DNA of 64,000 nucleotides from Pseudomonas frederiksbergensis (GTDB lineage: Bacteria; Pseudomonadota; Gammaproteobacteria; Pseudomonadales; Pseudomonadaceae), in NCBI RefSeq assembly GCF_001952935.1, contig NZ_CP018319.1, positions 5,042,001 to 5,106,000 on the forward strand. Direction: 5' to 3'. The notes under the pieces were generated by a model. The model ran no database searches, was not told where the DNA came from, and worked only from the letters and a program-made list of their open reading frames with translations. Below, in pieces: positions 8,575 through 17,302 of the stretch. The position numbers were made by a program, and so were the translations under genes. The number at the start of each line of letters is the position of its first letter. The stretch's first letter is position 1.

Positions 8575-9648
8575 ATGAAAACACTGGCCAAACTCCCCGT
8601 CACCATCGTTACCGGTTTCCTCGGCTCGGGCAAAACCACGTTGCTGCGGCACATGCTCGACAACGCTCAGGGCCGTCGCATTGCGGTGATCGTCAACGAG
8701 TTCGGCGAGCTGGGTATCGACGGCGAAATCCTCAAGCAGTGCTCCATCGGTTGCACTGAAGAAGAAGCCAACGGCCGCGTCTACGAACTGGCCAACGGCT
8801 GCCTGTGCTGCACCGTTCAGGAAGAATTCTTCCCCGTGATGCGCGAATTGGTCGCCCGTCGCGGCGACCTCGACCACATCCTCATCGAAACCTCGGGCCT
8901 GGCCCTGCCAAAACCGCTGGTGCAAGCCTTCCAGTGGCCGGAAATCCGCAGCGCCTGCACCGTTGACGCGGTCATCACCGTGGTCGACAGCCCTGCGGTC
9001 GCCGCCGGCACTTTCGCGGCGTTCCCGGACCAGGTCGATGCCCAGCGCAAACTCGACCCGAACCTGGACCACGAATCGCCGCTGCACGAACTGTTCGCCG
9101 ACCAACTGGCCAGCGCCGACCTGGTGATCCTCAACAAGGCCGACCTGATCAGCCCTGAAGACCTGGCCCGTGTACGCCTGGAAGTCGCTGAAGAACTGCC
9201 GCCTGCGGTGAAAGTCATCGAAGCCAGCAGCGGTCGTGTGCCACTGGACGTGCTGATCGGCCTCGGCGCCGGCTCTGAAGAACACATCGACAGCCGTCAC
9301 AGCCATCACGATCACCACCATGAAGGTGAAGACGGCCATCACGATGAGCATGACCACGATGCCTTCGACTCCATCTCCATCGAACTGCCGCAAGCCGACG
9401 AAAGCCTGCTGCTGGACGCGTTGACTCAACTGGTGGTCCAGCACGGCATCCTGCGCGTCAAAGGTTTCGCGGCGATTCCGAACAAGCCGATGCGCTTGCT
9501 GATCCAGGGCGTGGGCACACGATTCGACAAGCACTTCGACCGTCAGTGGGGGGCCGACGAAGCGCGTACCACGCGCCTGGTGTTGATCGGTCAGGCGCTG
9601 GACGCCACGCTGCTTGAAGCGCAATTGCGCGCTGCGCTCAGCGTTTAA
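8575..9648 (+). CDS. cobW: COG0523 GTPase CobW
   Basis: G3E-family metallochaperone GTPase linked to cobalt delivery for cobalamin synthesis. The protein is 357 aa. The P-loop GFLGSGKT is at residues 14-21, the metal-binding motif GCLCC follows near residue 80, and a His/Asp-rich loop (HSHHDHHHEGEDGHHDEHDH) lies before the C-terminal domain. The ATG at 8575 follows AAAGGG. An in-frame extension back to 8344 runs into the riboswitch and is not coding. It is three bases from cobN, so the two are one operon. Confidence 0.95.
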   Translation: MKTLAKLPVTIVTGFLGSGKTTLLRHMLDNAQGRRIAVIVNEFGELGIDGEILKQCSIGCTEEEANGRVYELANGCLCCTVQEEFFPVMRELVARRGDLDHILIETSGLALPKPLVQAFQWPEIRSACTVDAVITVVDSPAVAAGTFAAFPDQVDAQRKLDPNLDHESPLHELFADQLASADLVILNKADLISPEDLARVRLEVAEELPPAVKVIEASSGRVPLDVLIGLGAGSEEHIDSRHSHHDHHHEGEDGHHDEHDHDAFDSISIELPQADESLLLDALTQLVVQHGILRVKGFAAIPNKPMRLLIQGVGTRFDKHFDRQWGADEARTTRLVLIGQALDATLLEAQLRAALSV

Positions 9649-9651
9649 GCC

Positions 9652-12600
9652 ATGCACCTGCTCAGGACCCAGCCCGGCGGTTTCGTGTCGGATGACAACA
9701 TTGCCGACCTTGGACAAACCCCCGCCGAGCTGGTGATCCTGTGCAGCGGCGACTCCAGCCTGGCGCTGCTCGCCGAAGCGGCGCAGCAGTTGCCCGACGA
9801 TTATCCCAGCGTGCGTCTGGCCAATCCGATGCAGGTGCAGAATCACGCCTCGGTCGACCTGTATGTCGACGAAGTGCTGCGCCATGCCAAGGTGATTCTG
9901 ATTTCGCTGCACGGAGGCATCGCCTATTGGCGTTACGGCGTCGAGCGCCTGGTGCAGCTGTCGGAACGCGGCGTGCAGCTGATTCTGGTGCCCGGCGATG
10001 ACCGCCCGGACCCGGAACTCAGCGACCTAAGCACGGTGGGCGCGCAAGACCGCGATCGACTCTGGCAGTTTCTGCGTCAGGGCGGCATGGGCAATGCCCT
10101 GGACTTTTTCCGCTGCCTTGCCAATCGCTGGCTGGATCGCGACTACGCCTGGGCCGAGCCGCAAACCCTGCCGCGCACGGCGGTTTACCATCCGCACAAA
10201 AGCCCCGCTGAACTGAAGGATTGGCAAGCCGACTGGCAGGCCGGTCAACCGGTGGCGGCGGTGCTGTTTTACCGCTCGCATTTGCAGGCGGCCAACACCG
10301 GTTTCATCGATGTTTTCTGCCAGCGTTTGCAGGCGGCGGGGTTGAACCCGTTGCCGATTGCTGTGGCCAGTCTGAAAGAGCCCGGCTGCCTGGCGGTGGT
10401 CGAGGACTGGCTGGATGAAGTCGAGGCCGGCGTGATTCTCAATACCACCGGTTTCGCCCAATCCAGCCCCGAAGCGCCGCATTTGCGACCGTTTCGCCGC
10501 AATATCCCGGTGATCCAGGCGATCTGCGCCCAGGACAACGAGCCCGGATGGCGCGCCAGCGAACAAGGCCTCGGGCCGCGCGATCTGGCGATGCACATCG
10601 CGCTGCCGGAACTGGATGGGCGGATCATTAGCCGGCCGATCAGCTTCAAGGACCTGGCTTGGCGCAGCGAGCGTAGTCAATCCGATGTGGTCTGCTATCG
10701 ACCTGCACCTGCGCGCATGGATTTTGTCGCTGAGCTGGCGCGACGCTGGATTGATCTGGCGCGAGTGCCCAACGCTGAAAAACGCATCGCCCTGATCCTC
10801 GCCAACTACCCGACCCGCGACGGGCGCATCGGCAACGGTGTCGGCCTCGACACTCCGGCCGCGGCGCTGAACATCCTGCGTGCGCTGCATAAAGAAGGTT
10901 ATCCGCTGCCGGCCGAGTTGCCTGACAGCGGCACCGCGTTGATCCAGCAATTACTCGGCGGCGTCAGCAATGACCTCGACACCCTCGACCAGCGCCCGTG
11001 TATGCAAAGCCTCGCGCTGGACGACTACAACCTGATGTTCGACGCCTTGCCCGAATCCAATCGCCAAGCGGTGCTGGAACGTTGGGGCTTGCCGCAAAGC
11101 GACCCGATGTTCCGTGGCGGGCGAATGATGATCGCTGGGCTGCGCTTTGGCCTGACCTTCGTCGGGATTCAACCGGCGCGGGGGTATCAGGTCGATCCGA
11201 GCGCGGTGTATCACGACCCGGACCTGGTGCCGCCGCACGGTTACCTCGCGTTCTATTTCTGGTTGCGCAACACCTACGGCGCCCACGGGGTGATCCACGT
11301 CGGCAAGCACGGCAACCTCGAATGGTTGCCGGGCAAAGGCGTCGGGCTGTCGGAGCATTGCTGGCCGGATGCGCTGCTCGGTCCGCTGCCGAACATTTAT
11401 CCATTTATCGTCAACGACCCGGGCGAGGGCGCACAGGCCAAGCGCCGTACGCAAGCGGTGATCATCGATCACCTGATGCCGCCGCTGACCCGTGCCGAAA
11501 CGTACGGCCCGTTGCGCAACCTCGAATTACTCGCCGACGAGTATTACGAAGCGCAAATGCTCGATCCGCGCCGTGCCCGGGAATTGCAGCGCGACATCCT
11601 GCAACTGGTGCGCGAGACGCACATCGACCGCGAACTGCAACTGGACGAAAAACTCGACAGTGAGGCCGATGCAGCGATCTGGTTGCCGCGTCTGGACACC
11701 TATTTGTGCGACTTGAAAGAGTCGCAGATCCGCGACGGTCTGCATGTGTTTGGCGAGTCGCCGACCGGGCGCCTGCGCATCGACACCTTGCTGGCGTTAT
11801 TGCGCATTCCGCGAGGCGATGGGCGCGGTGCGCAATCGAGTCTGCTGCGGGCCTTGGCCAAGGCGTTCACGCTGGGCTTCGATCCGCTGGATTGTGTGCT
11901 CGCCGAACCTTGGACCGGGCCACGTCCGATTGAACTGCAAACCCTCACCGATGAAGTCTGGCGCACAGCCGGTGATACCCGAGAACGCCTGGAACTGTTC
12001 GCCGCTCAACTGATCTCGCAAACGCTAAACCAACCTCAAGCCAACCCCGGCCCCTGTGGGAGCGGGCTTGCTCGCGAAAGCGGAGTGCCAGTCGACATTG
12101 ATTTACCTGACCCACCGCTTTCGCGAGCAAGCCCGCTCCCACAGGAGGTAGGTTGGTCTGACGTGAGCGCCATCATCGACAACCTGCGCGAAGTCGTCGC
12201 GCCACGACTGGACGCCTGCGGTCCGGCAGAAATGCGCGGTCTGCTCGACGCCCTCAGCGGCCGCTTCGTGCCGGCCGGTCCCAGCGGTGCGCCGAGTCGC
12301 GGACGGCTCGACGTGCTGCCGACCGGGCGCAACTTCTATTCGGTGGACGTGCGTAATCTGCCGACCACCACCGCGTGGCGTATCGGTTTCCAGTCAGCCA
12401 ACCTGATTCTTGAGCGACACCTGCAAGACCACGGCGATCACCTGCGCCAGCTCGGCCTGTCGGTGTGGGGCACCGCGACCATGCGCACCGGTGGCGACGA
12501 CATCGCCCAGGCCATGGCGCTGATGGGCGTGCGCCCGGTCTGGGCCACCGGCAGTCAGCGGGTCGACGACTTCGAGATTCTGCCGCTGAGCCTGCTGGAC

Positions 12601-13518
12601 CGTCCGCGCGTGGACGTGACCTTGCGCGTCTCCGGATTCTTCCGCGATGCCTTTGCCAACCTGATCCGCCTGTTCGACGCTGCCGTGCAAGCGGTCGCCG
12701 CCCTCGACGAGCCGGACGACCTCAACCCCTTGGCCGCCAAGGTGCGTGCCGAGCGCGAAGCGTTAATGCAATCGGGGCTGGATGAAGAGGCAGCCAAGCG
12801 TCAGGCCGGTTGGCGCATCTTTGGTGCCAAACCCGGTGCTTACGGCGCGGGCGTGCAGGGCGCCATCGATGGTCGTCTGTGGCAAAGCCGCGACGACCTG
12901 GCCGAGGTATATCTGAACTGGGGCGGCTACGCTTACGGCGGTTCCGACGAAGGCACCTCGGCGCGAGAACAGTTCGCTCAGCGCTTGAGCCAGGTTCAGG
13001 CGGTGCTGCAAAACCAGGACAACCGCGAACACGACTTGCTCGATTCCAACGACTATTACCAGTTCCAGGGCGGCATGCTCGCGGCGGTGGAAAGCCTCAG
13101 TGGTGAAGCGGCGGCCAGTTACCATGGCGATCACAGTCAGCCGGACCTGCCGAAGATCCGCACGTTGAAGGAAGAGCTGAACCGGGTGATTCGCTCGCGG
13201 GCAGCCAATCCGAAGTGGATCGACGGCGTGAAGCGCCACGGCTATAAAGGCGCGTTTGAACTGGCGGCGACGGTCGATAACCTGTTTGCCTTCGACGCTA
13301 CCACGCAGCTGATCGACGATCACCAGTACGCGTTGCTGGCGGATGCGTATTTGCTGGACCCGGCGACCCGGGATTTTGTTCGTGAGCACAATCCGCATGC
13401 GTTGCGCGACATGACTGAACGAATGCTGGAGGCGCAGCAGCGGGGGATGTGGAAGGCGCCTGGCGAGTATCGCGAGGCGCTGGAGAATTTGTTGCTGGAC
13501 ATCGAAGAAGACAGTTAG
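9652..13518 (+). CDS. cobN: Cobaltochelatase subunit CobN
   Basis: Large subunit of the ATP-dependent cobalt chelatase, which inserts cobalt into hydrogenobyrinate a,c-diamide. The protein is 1,288 aa, about 35 longer than I expect for Pseudomonas CobN (near 1,250). The family blocks are all there, for example HVGKHGNLEWLPGKGVGLSE, ANYPTRDGRIGNGVGLDTP and GGYAYGGSDEGTSAREQF. The extra length is explained by an in-frame REP doublet at 12053-12145, which adds 31 residues (GSGLARESG and LSRASPLPQ are its translation) between two conserved blocks. The chelatase AAA+ and VWA partners follow directly. Confidence 0.96.
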   Translation: MHLLRTQPGGFVSDDNIADLGQTPAELVILCSGDSSLALLAEAAQQLPDDYPSVRLANPMQVQNHASVDLYVDEVLRHAKVILISLHGGIAYWRYGVERLVQLSERGVQLILVPGDDRPDPELSDLSTVGAQDRDRLWQFLRQGGMGNALDFFRCLANRWLDRDYAWAEPQTLPRTAVYHPHKSPAELKDWQADWQAGQPVAAVLFYRSHLQAANTGFIDVFCQRLQAAGLNPLPIAVASLKEPGCLAVVEDWLDEVEAGVILNTTGFAQSSPEAPHLRPFRRNIPVIQAICAQDNEPGWRASEQGLGPRDLAMHIALPELDGRIISRPISFKDLAWRSERSQSDVVCYRPAPARMDFVAELARRWIDLARVPNAEKRIALILANYPTRDGRIGNGVGLDTPAAALNILRALHKEGYPLPAELPDSGTALIQQLLGGVSNDLDTLDQRPCMQSLALDDYNLMFDALPESNRQAVLERWGLPQSDPMFRGGRMMIAGLRFGLTFVGIQPARGYQVDPSAVYHDPDLVPPHGYLAFYFWLRNTYGAHGVIHVGKHGNLEWLPGKGVGLSEHCWPDALLGPLPNIYPFIVNDPGEGAQAKRRTQAVIIDHLMPPLTRAETYGPLRNLELLADEYYEAQMLDPRRARELQRDILQLVRETHIDRELQLDEKLDSEADAAIWLPRLDTYLCDLKESQIRDGLHVFGESPTGRLRIDTLLALLRIPRGDGRGAQSSLLRALAKAFTLGFDPLDCVLAEPWTGPRPIELQTLTDEVWRTAGDTRERLELFAAQLISQTLNQPQANPGPCGSGLARESGVPVDIDLPDPPLSRASPLPQEVGWSDVSAIIDNLREVVAPRLDACGPAEMRGLLDALSGRFVPAGPSGAPSRGRLDVLPTGRNFYSVDVRNLPTTTAWRIGFQSANLILERHLQDHGDHLRQLGLSVWGTATMRTGGDDIAQAMALMGVRPVWATGSQRVDDFEILPLSLLDRPRVDVTLRVSGFFRDAFANLIRLFDAAVQAVAALDEPDDLNPLAAKVRAEREALMQSGLDEEAAKRQAGWRIFGAKPGAYGAGVQGAIDGRLWQSRDDLAEVYLNWGGYAYGGSDEGTSAREQFAQRLSQVQAVLQNQDNREHDLLDSNDYYQFQGGMLAAVESLSGEAAASYHGDHSQPDLPKIRTLKEELNRVIRSRAANPKWIDGVKRHGYKGAFELAATVDNLFAFDATTQLIDDHQYALLADAYLLDPATRDFVREHNPHALRDMTERMLEAQQRGMWKAPGEYREALENLLLDIEEDS
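12053..12145. repeat. REP doublet inside the cobN reading frame
   Basis: Two perfectly complementary 31-base arms (CCTGTGGGAGCGGGC to 12083 and its inverse at 12115-12145) around a 31-base loop. The total is 93 bases, exactly 31 codons, with no stop in the cobN frame. The core GGGAGCGGGCTTGCTCGCG matches the intergenic REPs of this window. Confidence 0.92.
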
Positions 13519-13521
13519 CCG

Positions 13522-13629
13522 GATCGTTCCCACGCTCCGCGTGGGAATGCCTCAACGGACGCTCCGCGTTCGGCTCTTGGGACGCAGAGCGTCCCGGGCT
13601 GCATTCCCACGCAGAGCGTGGGAACGATC
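13522..13629. repeat. Palindromic GATCGTTCCCACGC element, copy 2
   Basis: 108 bp with ends GATCGTTCCCACGC and GCGTGGGAACGATC, filling the gap between the cobN stop and the start of the chelatase ATPase gene. Its centre is inverted relative to copies 1 and 3. It could fold into a strong hairpin in the cobN mRNA. Confidence 0.85.
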
Positions 13630-13657
13630 ACATTACCGACCACAAACGAGACCCGAC

Positions 13658-14656
13658 ATGACCGACACCCCCCATTTCCCGCTTTCCGCCGTGGTCGGCG
13701 CCGACGATCTGAAACTCGCCCTCTACCTGACCGCCATCGACCCGAAAATCGGCGGCGTGCTCATCGAAGGCCCCCGCGGCATGGCCAAGTCAACGCTGGC
13801 CCGTGGCCTGGCGGACTTGCTCGCCAGTGGCCAATTCGTCACCTTGCCGCTCGGCGCCACCGAAGAACGACTGGTCGGCACCCTCGATCTGGACGCCGCC
13901 CTGAGCGAGGGTCGCGCACAGTTTTCTCCCGGTGTACTGGCCAAGGCTGACGGCGGCGTGCTCTACGTTGATGAGGTCAACTTATTGCCCGATCACCTGG
14001 TGGACCTGCTGCTGGATGTGGCTGCCAGCGGCACCAACCTGATCGAGCGCGACGGCATTTCCCATCGGCATTCGGCGAAGTTCGTGCTGATCGGCACCAT
14101 GAACCCGGAAGAGGGTGAGCTGCGTCCGCAACTGCTCGACCGTTTTGGCCTGAACGTCGCTCTCAGCGGTCACACAGCACCGACCGAGCGCGGCCAGATC
14201 ATCCGGCGCCGGCTGGATTTCGACAGCGATCCCCACAGCTTCTGCGCCGAATGGGAACGCCAACAGCAGTCGCTGCGCGAACGTTGCCAGAAAGCACGCA
14301 GCACGCTGGCCAGCATCCCGCTCGACGATCATGCGCTGGCGCAGATTACCGAGCGTTGCTTTGCCGCCGGGGTCGACGGCTTGCGCGCCGACCTGGTCTG
14401 GTTGCGTGCCGCCCGTGCCCACGCCGCTTGGCGCGGGTCGAGTGCGATCGCCGAGGAAGACATCGACGCCGTTGCCGAGTTTGCCTTGCGCCATCGCCGT
14501 CGCGAGTCATCGCCACCGGCGCCGCAACAAAATCAGCCGCCCTCTACGCAACATTCCAACCCGAGCGAAGGCCAGGGCCAATGGGGTGAATTGCCCGCTC
14601 AGGCGCTCCCGGTCGGCGCCCGCCGTGACGTGCCGAGCTGGCCAAAAAAGCCCTAG
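13658..14656 (+). CDS. chlI: Cobalt/magnesium chelatase AAA+ subunit, zero-frame product (ChlI/CobS-like)
   Basis: AAA+ ATPase of 332 aa that, in this context, should power CobN. The P-loop is GPRGMAKS at residues 38-45, with Met-Ala where most relatives have Thr-Gly. Walker B is VLYVDEVNLL at 101-110, and GTMNPEEGELRPQLLDRFG is the ChlI sensor/arginine-finger block. The ATG at 13658 follows an AACGAGA stretch. The zero-frame product ends at a TAG four bases after an A-AAA-AAG heptamer. A -1 shift there would instead extend the chain into the downstream VWA domain. Confidence 0.93.
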   Translation: MTDTPHFPLSAVVGADDLKLALYLTAIDPKIGGVLIEGPRGMAKSTLARGLADLLASGQFVTLPLGATEERLVGTLDLDAALSEGRAQFSPGVLAKADGGVLYVDEVNLLPDHLVDLLLDVAASGTNLIERDGISHRHSAKFVLIGTMNPEEGELRPQLLDRFGLNVALSGHTAPTERGQIIRRRLDFDSDPHSFCAEWERQQQSLRERCQKARSTLASIPLDDHALAQITERCFAAGVDGLRADLVWLRAARAHAAWRGSSAIAEEDIDAVAEFALRHRRRESSPPAPQQNQPPSTQHSNPSEGQGQWGELPAQALPVGARRDVPSWPKKP

Positions 14657-14691
14657 GCATTCGCCCTCGATCTGACGCGGGGGCGAATGCC
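14644..14691 (+). promoter_or_regulatory. -1 programmed ribosomal frameshift signal
   Basis: The slippery heptamer A-AAA-AAG is at 14644-14650 in zero-frame phase (codons CCA AAA AAG). After a five-base spacer, a hairpin follows with perfect 11-base arms GGCATTCGCCC (14656-14666) and GGGCGAATGCC (14681-14691) and a 14-base loop. The zero-frame stop TAG (14654-14656) lies between slip site and stem. The -1 frame is open from here to the VWA stop at 15315. Heptamer, spacer and stem match the architecture known from dnaX. Frameshifting of chlD-type cobalt chelatase genes has been described in the literature (I recall Antonov 2020). Confidence 0.9.
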
Positions 14692-15315
14692 AGACCCCGC
14701 GCCGGACGACTGGAAAACGGCAAACAGGGTAAACGTCATGCGGCACGCAGCGGCTCGATCAATTGGCCCGGCACCTTGCTGAACGGCCGCCCGCGTCAAC
14801 GCGACGATGTCTTGTTTCACCTGCGCACCCGTTCGCCCCACGAACTGTGGCTGGTGATCGTCGACGCCTCGGCTTCGACTCGTCGCCATCAGGCGTTAAG
14901 CGATGCCAAAGGCTTGCTGGCGCAACTGTTCGACGATGCCTATCGCCAGCGTGCGCGCCTGGCGTTGCTCACGGCCAGTGGTCATGTGCCGAAATGGCAA
15001 GTGCAAGGGTTGAAAGCCTCCGCGGGTTTGCGTAATTGGTTAGATGGGCTGGGAGCGGGCGGGGGTACGCCGTTGCTGGCGGCGCTGGATGAGGCGGGGC
15101 GCTGGCTGGCGGTCAGGCAGAAACGTTTTCCGGCGGAGCGGCAGCGCTTGTTGCTGGTGACCGATGGCCGATTGAAGGACTGGTCGATGTTGCCGGCGCT
15201 TGATTGTCCGGGTCTGCTGATCGACATCGAACGCGGGCCGATCCGGCTTGGGCGGGCTAAGGTGATGGCTGCCGAGTTACAGGCCGAATATCGACATATC
15301 GATGATATGGAGTGA
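14650..15315 (+). CDS. chlD: VWA-domain part of the chelatase, made by -1 frameshift (ChlD/CobT-like)
   Basis: This frame has no ATG or GTG at its beginning and opens right after a TGA at 14626. Its first residues (ALGIRPRSDAGANARPRAGR, then GKRHAARSGSINW) continue the ChlI protein smoothly. The fused product would be 552 aa: the AAA+ domain, a linker, then a VWA domain with the MIDAS motif DASAS (in LWLVIVDASASTRRHQ). With CobN and the short form it would complete a three-part cobalt chelatase from two genes. A TTG at 14776 could in principle start a separate 179 aa protein, but that would cut off the conserved RSGSINWPGT block and has no good ribosome site. Confidence 0.85.
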   Translation, partial: ALGIRPRSDAGANARPRAGRLENGKQGKRHAARSGSINWPGTLLNGRPRQRDDVLFHLRTRSPHELWLVIVDASASTRRHQALSDAKGLLAQLFDDAYRQRARLALLTASGHVPKWQVQGLKASAGLRNWLDGLGAGGGTPLLAALDEAGRWLAVRQKRFPAERQRLLLVTDGRLKDWSMLPALDCPGLLIDIERGPIRLGRAKVMAAELQAEYRHIDDME

Positions 15316-15343
15316 ACCGAAAAGATCTTCACAGGAGTGAGTC

Positions 15344-16990
15344 ATGCGCGTTCTAGCCGCCAACCTTCAGGACGATTTCCGCGTCAAAGCCTACGCCGGC
15401 ACCAATGGCGTGCTGTTGGCCATGGACCTGGCCGAACATCGGCGCAAAGGCCTCTTGGGTTTCGCCATCGAAAAGCAGCAAGGCCCCAAGCCCTGGCTGT
15501 TCCTGTTCAACAGCCTGACCTTCCCCGGCAAGGCGCATACCTTTCCCCAATTTCACGCCACCCCCAGCGATATCGCGCCATTACAGAAATTTCGTTGGGC
15601 CGATTACGCGGTCAATCCGGGGATGACGATTCATTACCGAATCCACCTGGCCTATGGCAGCGTTGATGCGCCGCAACTGGGTGAATTTCTGGAAGTGACG
15701 GTCACCTCCGACAATGGTCAGCCGAATAACCAAAGCGTGATCTTCAATCGCGCAGTGGCCGCCAGCCAGGCGTTCCAGCGCAAGTTTCCCGAGCTCGATG
15801 CGCTGATCAGCGCCAACAAGAACCTGCCCATCGAAGCCTGGCCGGATGTCCCGCGGCAATGGCTGGAAAACGGTTTGCTCGGACGTTTGCTGGGGTTTAT
15901 CGGGCGTGCGGTGGATGGCCAGTGGGCGCTGGACATTGCCATCTACGAGTATGAATTGCAGGCCATTGTCGATGCGGTCAATGCCGCGTTCGAGCGTGGG
16001 GTGAACGTTCGAGTCCTGTATCACGCCCAACCGGGCGATGAGGACACCATCATGAACGAGGCCAGCCTGGAAAAAATCCCGGCAGAGAACAAGCGCGGAC
16101 GGGTCACCCATAACATCTTCCACAACAAGTTCATGGTGCTGAGCCGGCTCGACGTAGCGGGACAGCGTCAGCCCGAAGCGGTGCTTTGCGGCAGCACCAA
16201 TTTCACGCCCAACGGCGTTTACCGCCAGGCCAACGTGGTGCATGTGCTGGACGACACACGCGTCAGCACCAGCTATCTGGACACCTTCGAGCAGGTCTGG
16301 GCTAACCCTGCGGATGTCGGTGCCACCCGAAACTGGCTTACGCAAAACAACCCGATAGATTCGCTGCAGCCGATGTTCACCGGTTTCTCACCCCGCTCGG
16401 GCAAAGGGGACCTGCAAGCGTTTGTCGAGATCATCAACGCTGCAAAAAAAGACGTACTGTTCGTCACCGCGTTCGCTTTGCCCGACGACATCCTGAACGC
16501 TTTGCTCGGCTTGCCCCACGACGACATTTTGCGTTACGGCCTGCAAAACACCGCCAGCCGCATCACCGGTTTCCACGCCGACCGCAGCGCCGAATTCGCC
16601 GCCACCGCGCTGCTCAACACCGGGCTGGAAGGCTGGCTTCGAGAAAACATGAAAGGCCAGAAGGGCAACCTGCTGGTGCACACCAAAGCCGTGGTCACGG
16701 ATTTCACCAGCGATGCGCCAACGATCATCAGCGGCAGCCATAACCTCAGTGCCGCGGCCAGCAATGGCAATGACGAGAACTACCTGATCATTCGCGGCGA
16801 TACCGACCTGGCAGACCGTTATGGCCTGGAACTGCTGCGGTTCTACGAGCATTACCGCTTTCGCTACTTCGCCAGGAAACTCGCGCTCAAGCAGGTCCAT
16901 CCGTTGGCGGCGGATGACAGCTGGACCGATGACTATTACCTCGACGGGGATTTGCGTCAGCTCTCCCGATTGCGTTTTTCCGGACGGTAA
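15344..16990 (+). CDS. Phospholipase D-like domain protein
   Basis: A 548 aa protein with two PLD-type catalytic half-sites: HNKFMVL followed by CGSTNFT, and HTKAVVTDF followed by SGSHNLSAAA with NDEN after it. No signal peptide is visible, so it is probably cytoplasmic. The substrate cannot be read from the sequence; phospholipid or nucleic acid phosphodiesters are both possible. A clear AGGAGTGAG ribosome site precedes the ATG at 15344, 28 bases after the VWA stop. The last 89 bases of the gene have been copied downstream in a tandem duplication. Confidence 0.85.
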   Translation: MRVLAANLQDDFRVKAYAGTNGVLLAMDLAEHRRKGLLGFAIEKQQGPKPWLFLFNSLTFPGKAHTFPQFHATPSDIAPLQKFRWADYAVNPGMTIHYRIHLAYGSVDAPQLGEFLEVTVTSDNGQPNNQSVIFNRAVAASQAFQRKFPELDALISANKNLPIEAWPDVPRQWLENGLLGRLLGFIGRAVDGQWALDIAIYEYELQAIVDAVNAAFERGVNVRVLYHAQPGDEDTIMNEASLEKIPAENKRGRVTHNIFHNKFMVLSRLDVAGQRQPEAVLCGSTNFTPNGVYRQANVVHVLDDTRVSTSYLDTFEQVWANPADVGATRNWLTQNNPIDSLQPMFTGFSPRSGKGDLQAFVEIINAAKKDVLFVTAFALPDDILNALLGLPHDDILRYGLQNTASRITGFHADRSAEFAATALLNTGLEGWLRENMKGQKGNLLVHTKAVVTDFTSDAPTIISGSHNLSAAASNGNDENYLIIRGDTDLADRYGLELLRFYEHYRFRYFARKLALKQVHPLAADDSWTDDYYLDGDLRQLSRLRFSGR

Positions 16991-17292
16991 ACACATTCGC
17001 AGCGCAAACGCACCCCTTGTGGGAGTGAGCTTGCTCGCGATAGCGGTGTGTCAGGCGACTTCAATATCGACTGGTCGGGCGCTATCGCGAGCAAGCTCGC
17101 TCCCACATTCGATCTTCGTTGGCAGCGGATGACAGCTATCCAGATTGCGTTTTTCCGGACGGTAAATATGCTCGCGGGACAAACGCACCCCTTGTGGGAG
17201 TGAGCCTGCTCGCGATAGCGGTATGTCAGGCGACATCAATATTGACTGGTCGGGCGCTATCGCGAGCAGGCTCACTCCCACATTCGATCTTC
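16902..17292. repeat. Tandem duplication of the PLD gene end plus a REP doublet
   Basis: Unit 1 (16902-17116) holds the last 89 bases of the PLD-like gene and a REP pair (17016-17107). Unit 2 (17117-17292) repeats it, with the offset changing from 215 to 175 bases because 40 bases of the gene part are missing. The copies share GATTGCGTTTTTCCGGACGG, CAAACGCACCCCTTGTGGG and the REP arms, with scattered substitutions, so the event is not recent. Apart from these copies, the 312 bases before the next gene hold nothing I can name. Confidence 0.88.
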
Positions 17293-17302
17293 ATCAATTT
17301 GA

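Noticed and set aside
8440..9912. 490-codon minus-strand ORF opposite cobW
   Set aside because: Antisense shadow of cobW and the start of cobN, with no recognisable domain.
15353..16996. Several minus-strand ORFs opposite the PLD-like gene
   Set aside because: They match codon-position shadows of the plus-strand gene, which has both PLD catalytic motifs and a clear ribosome site.
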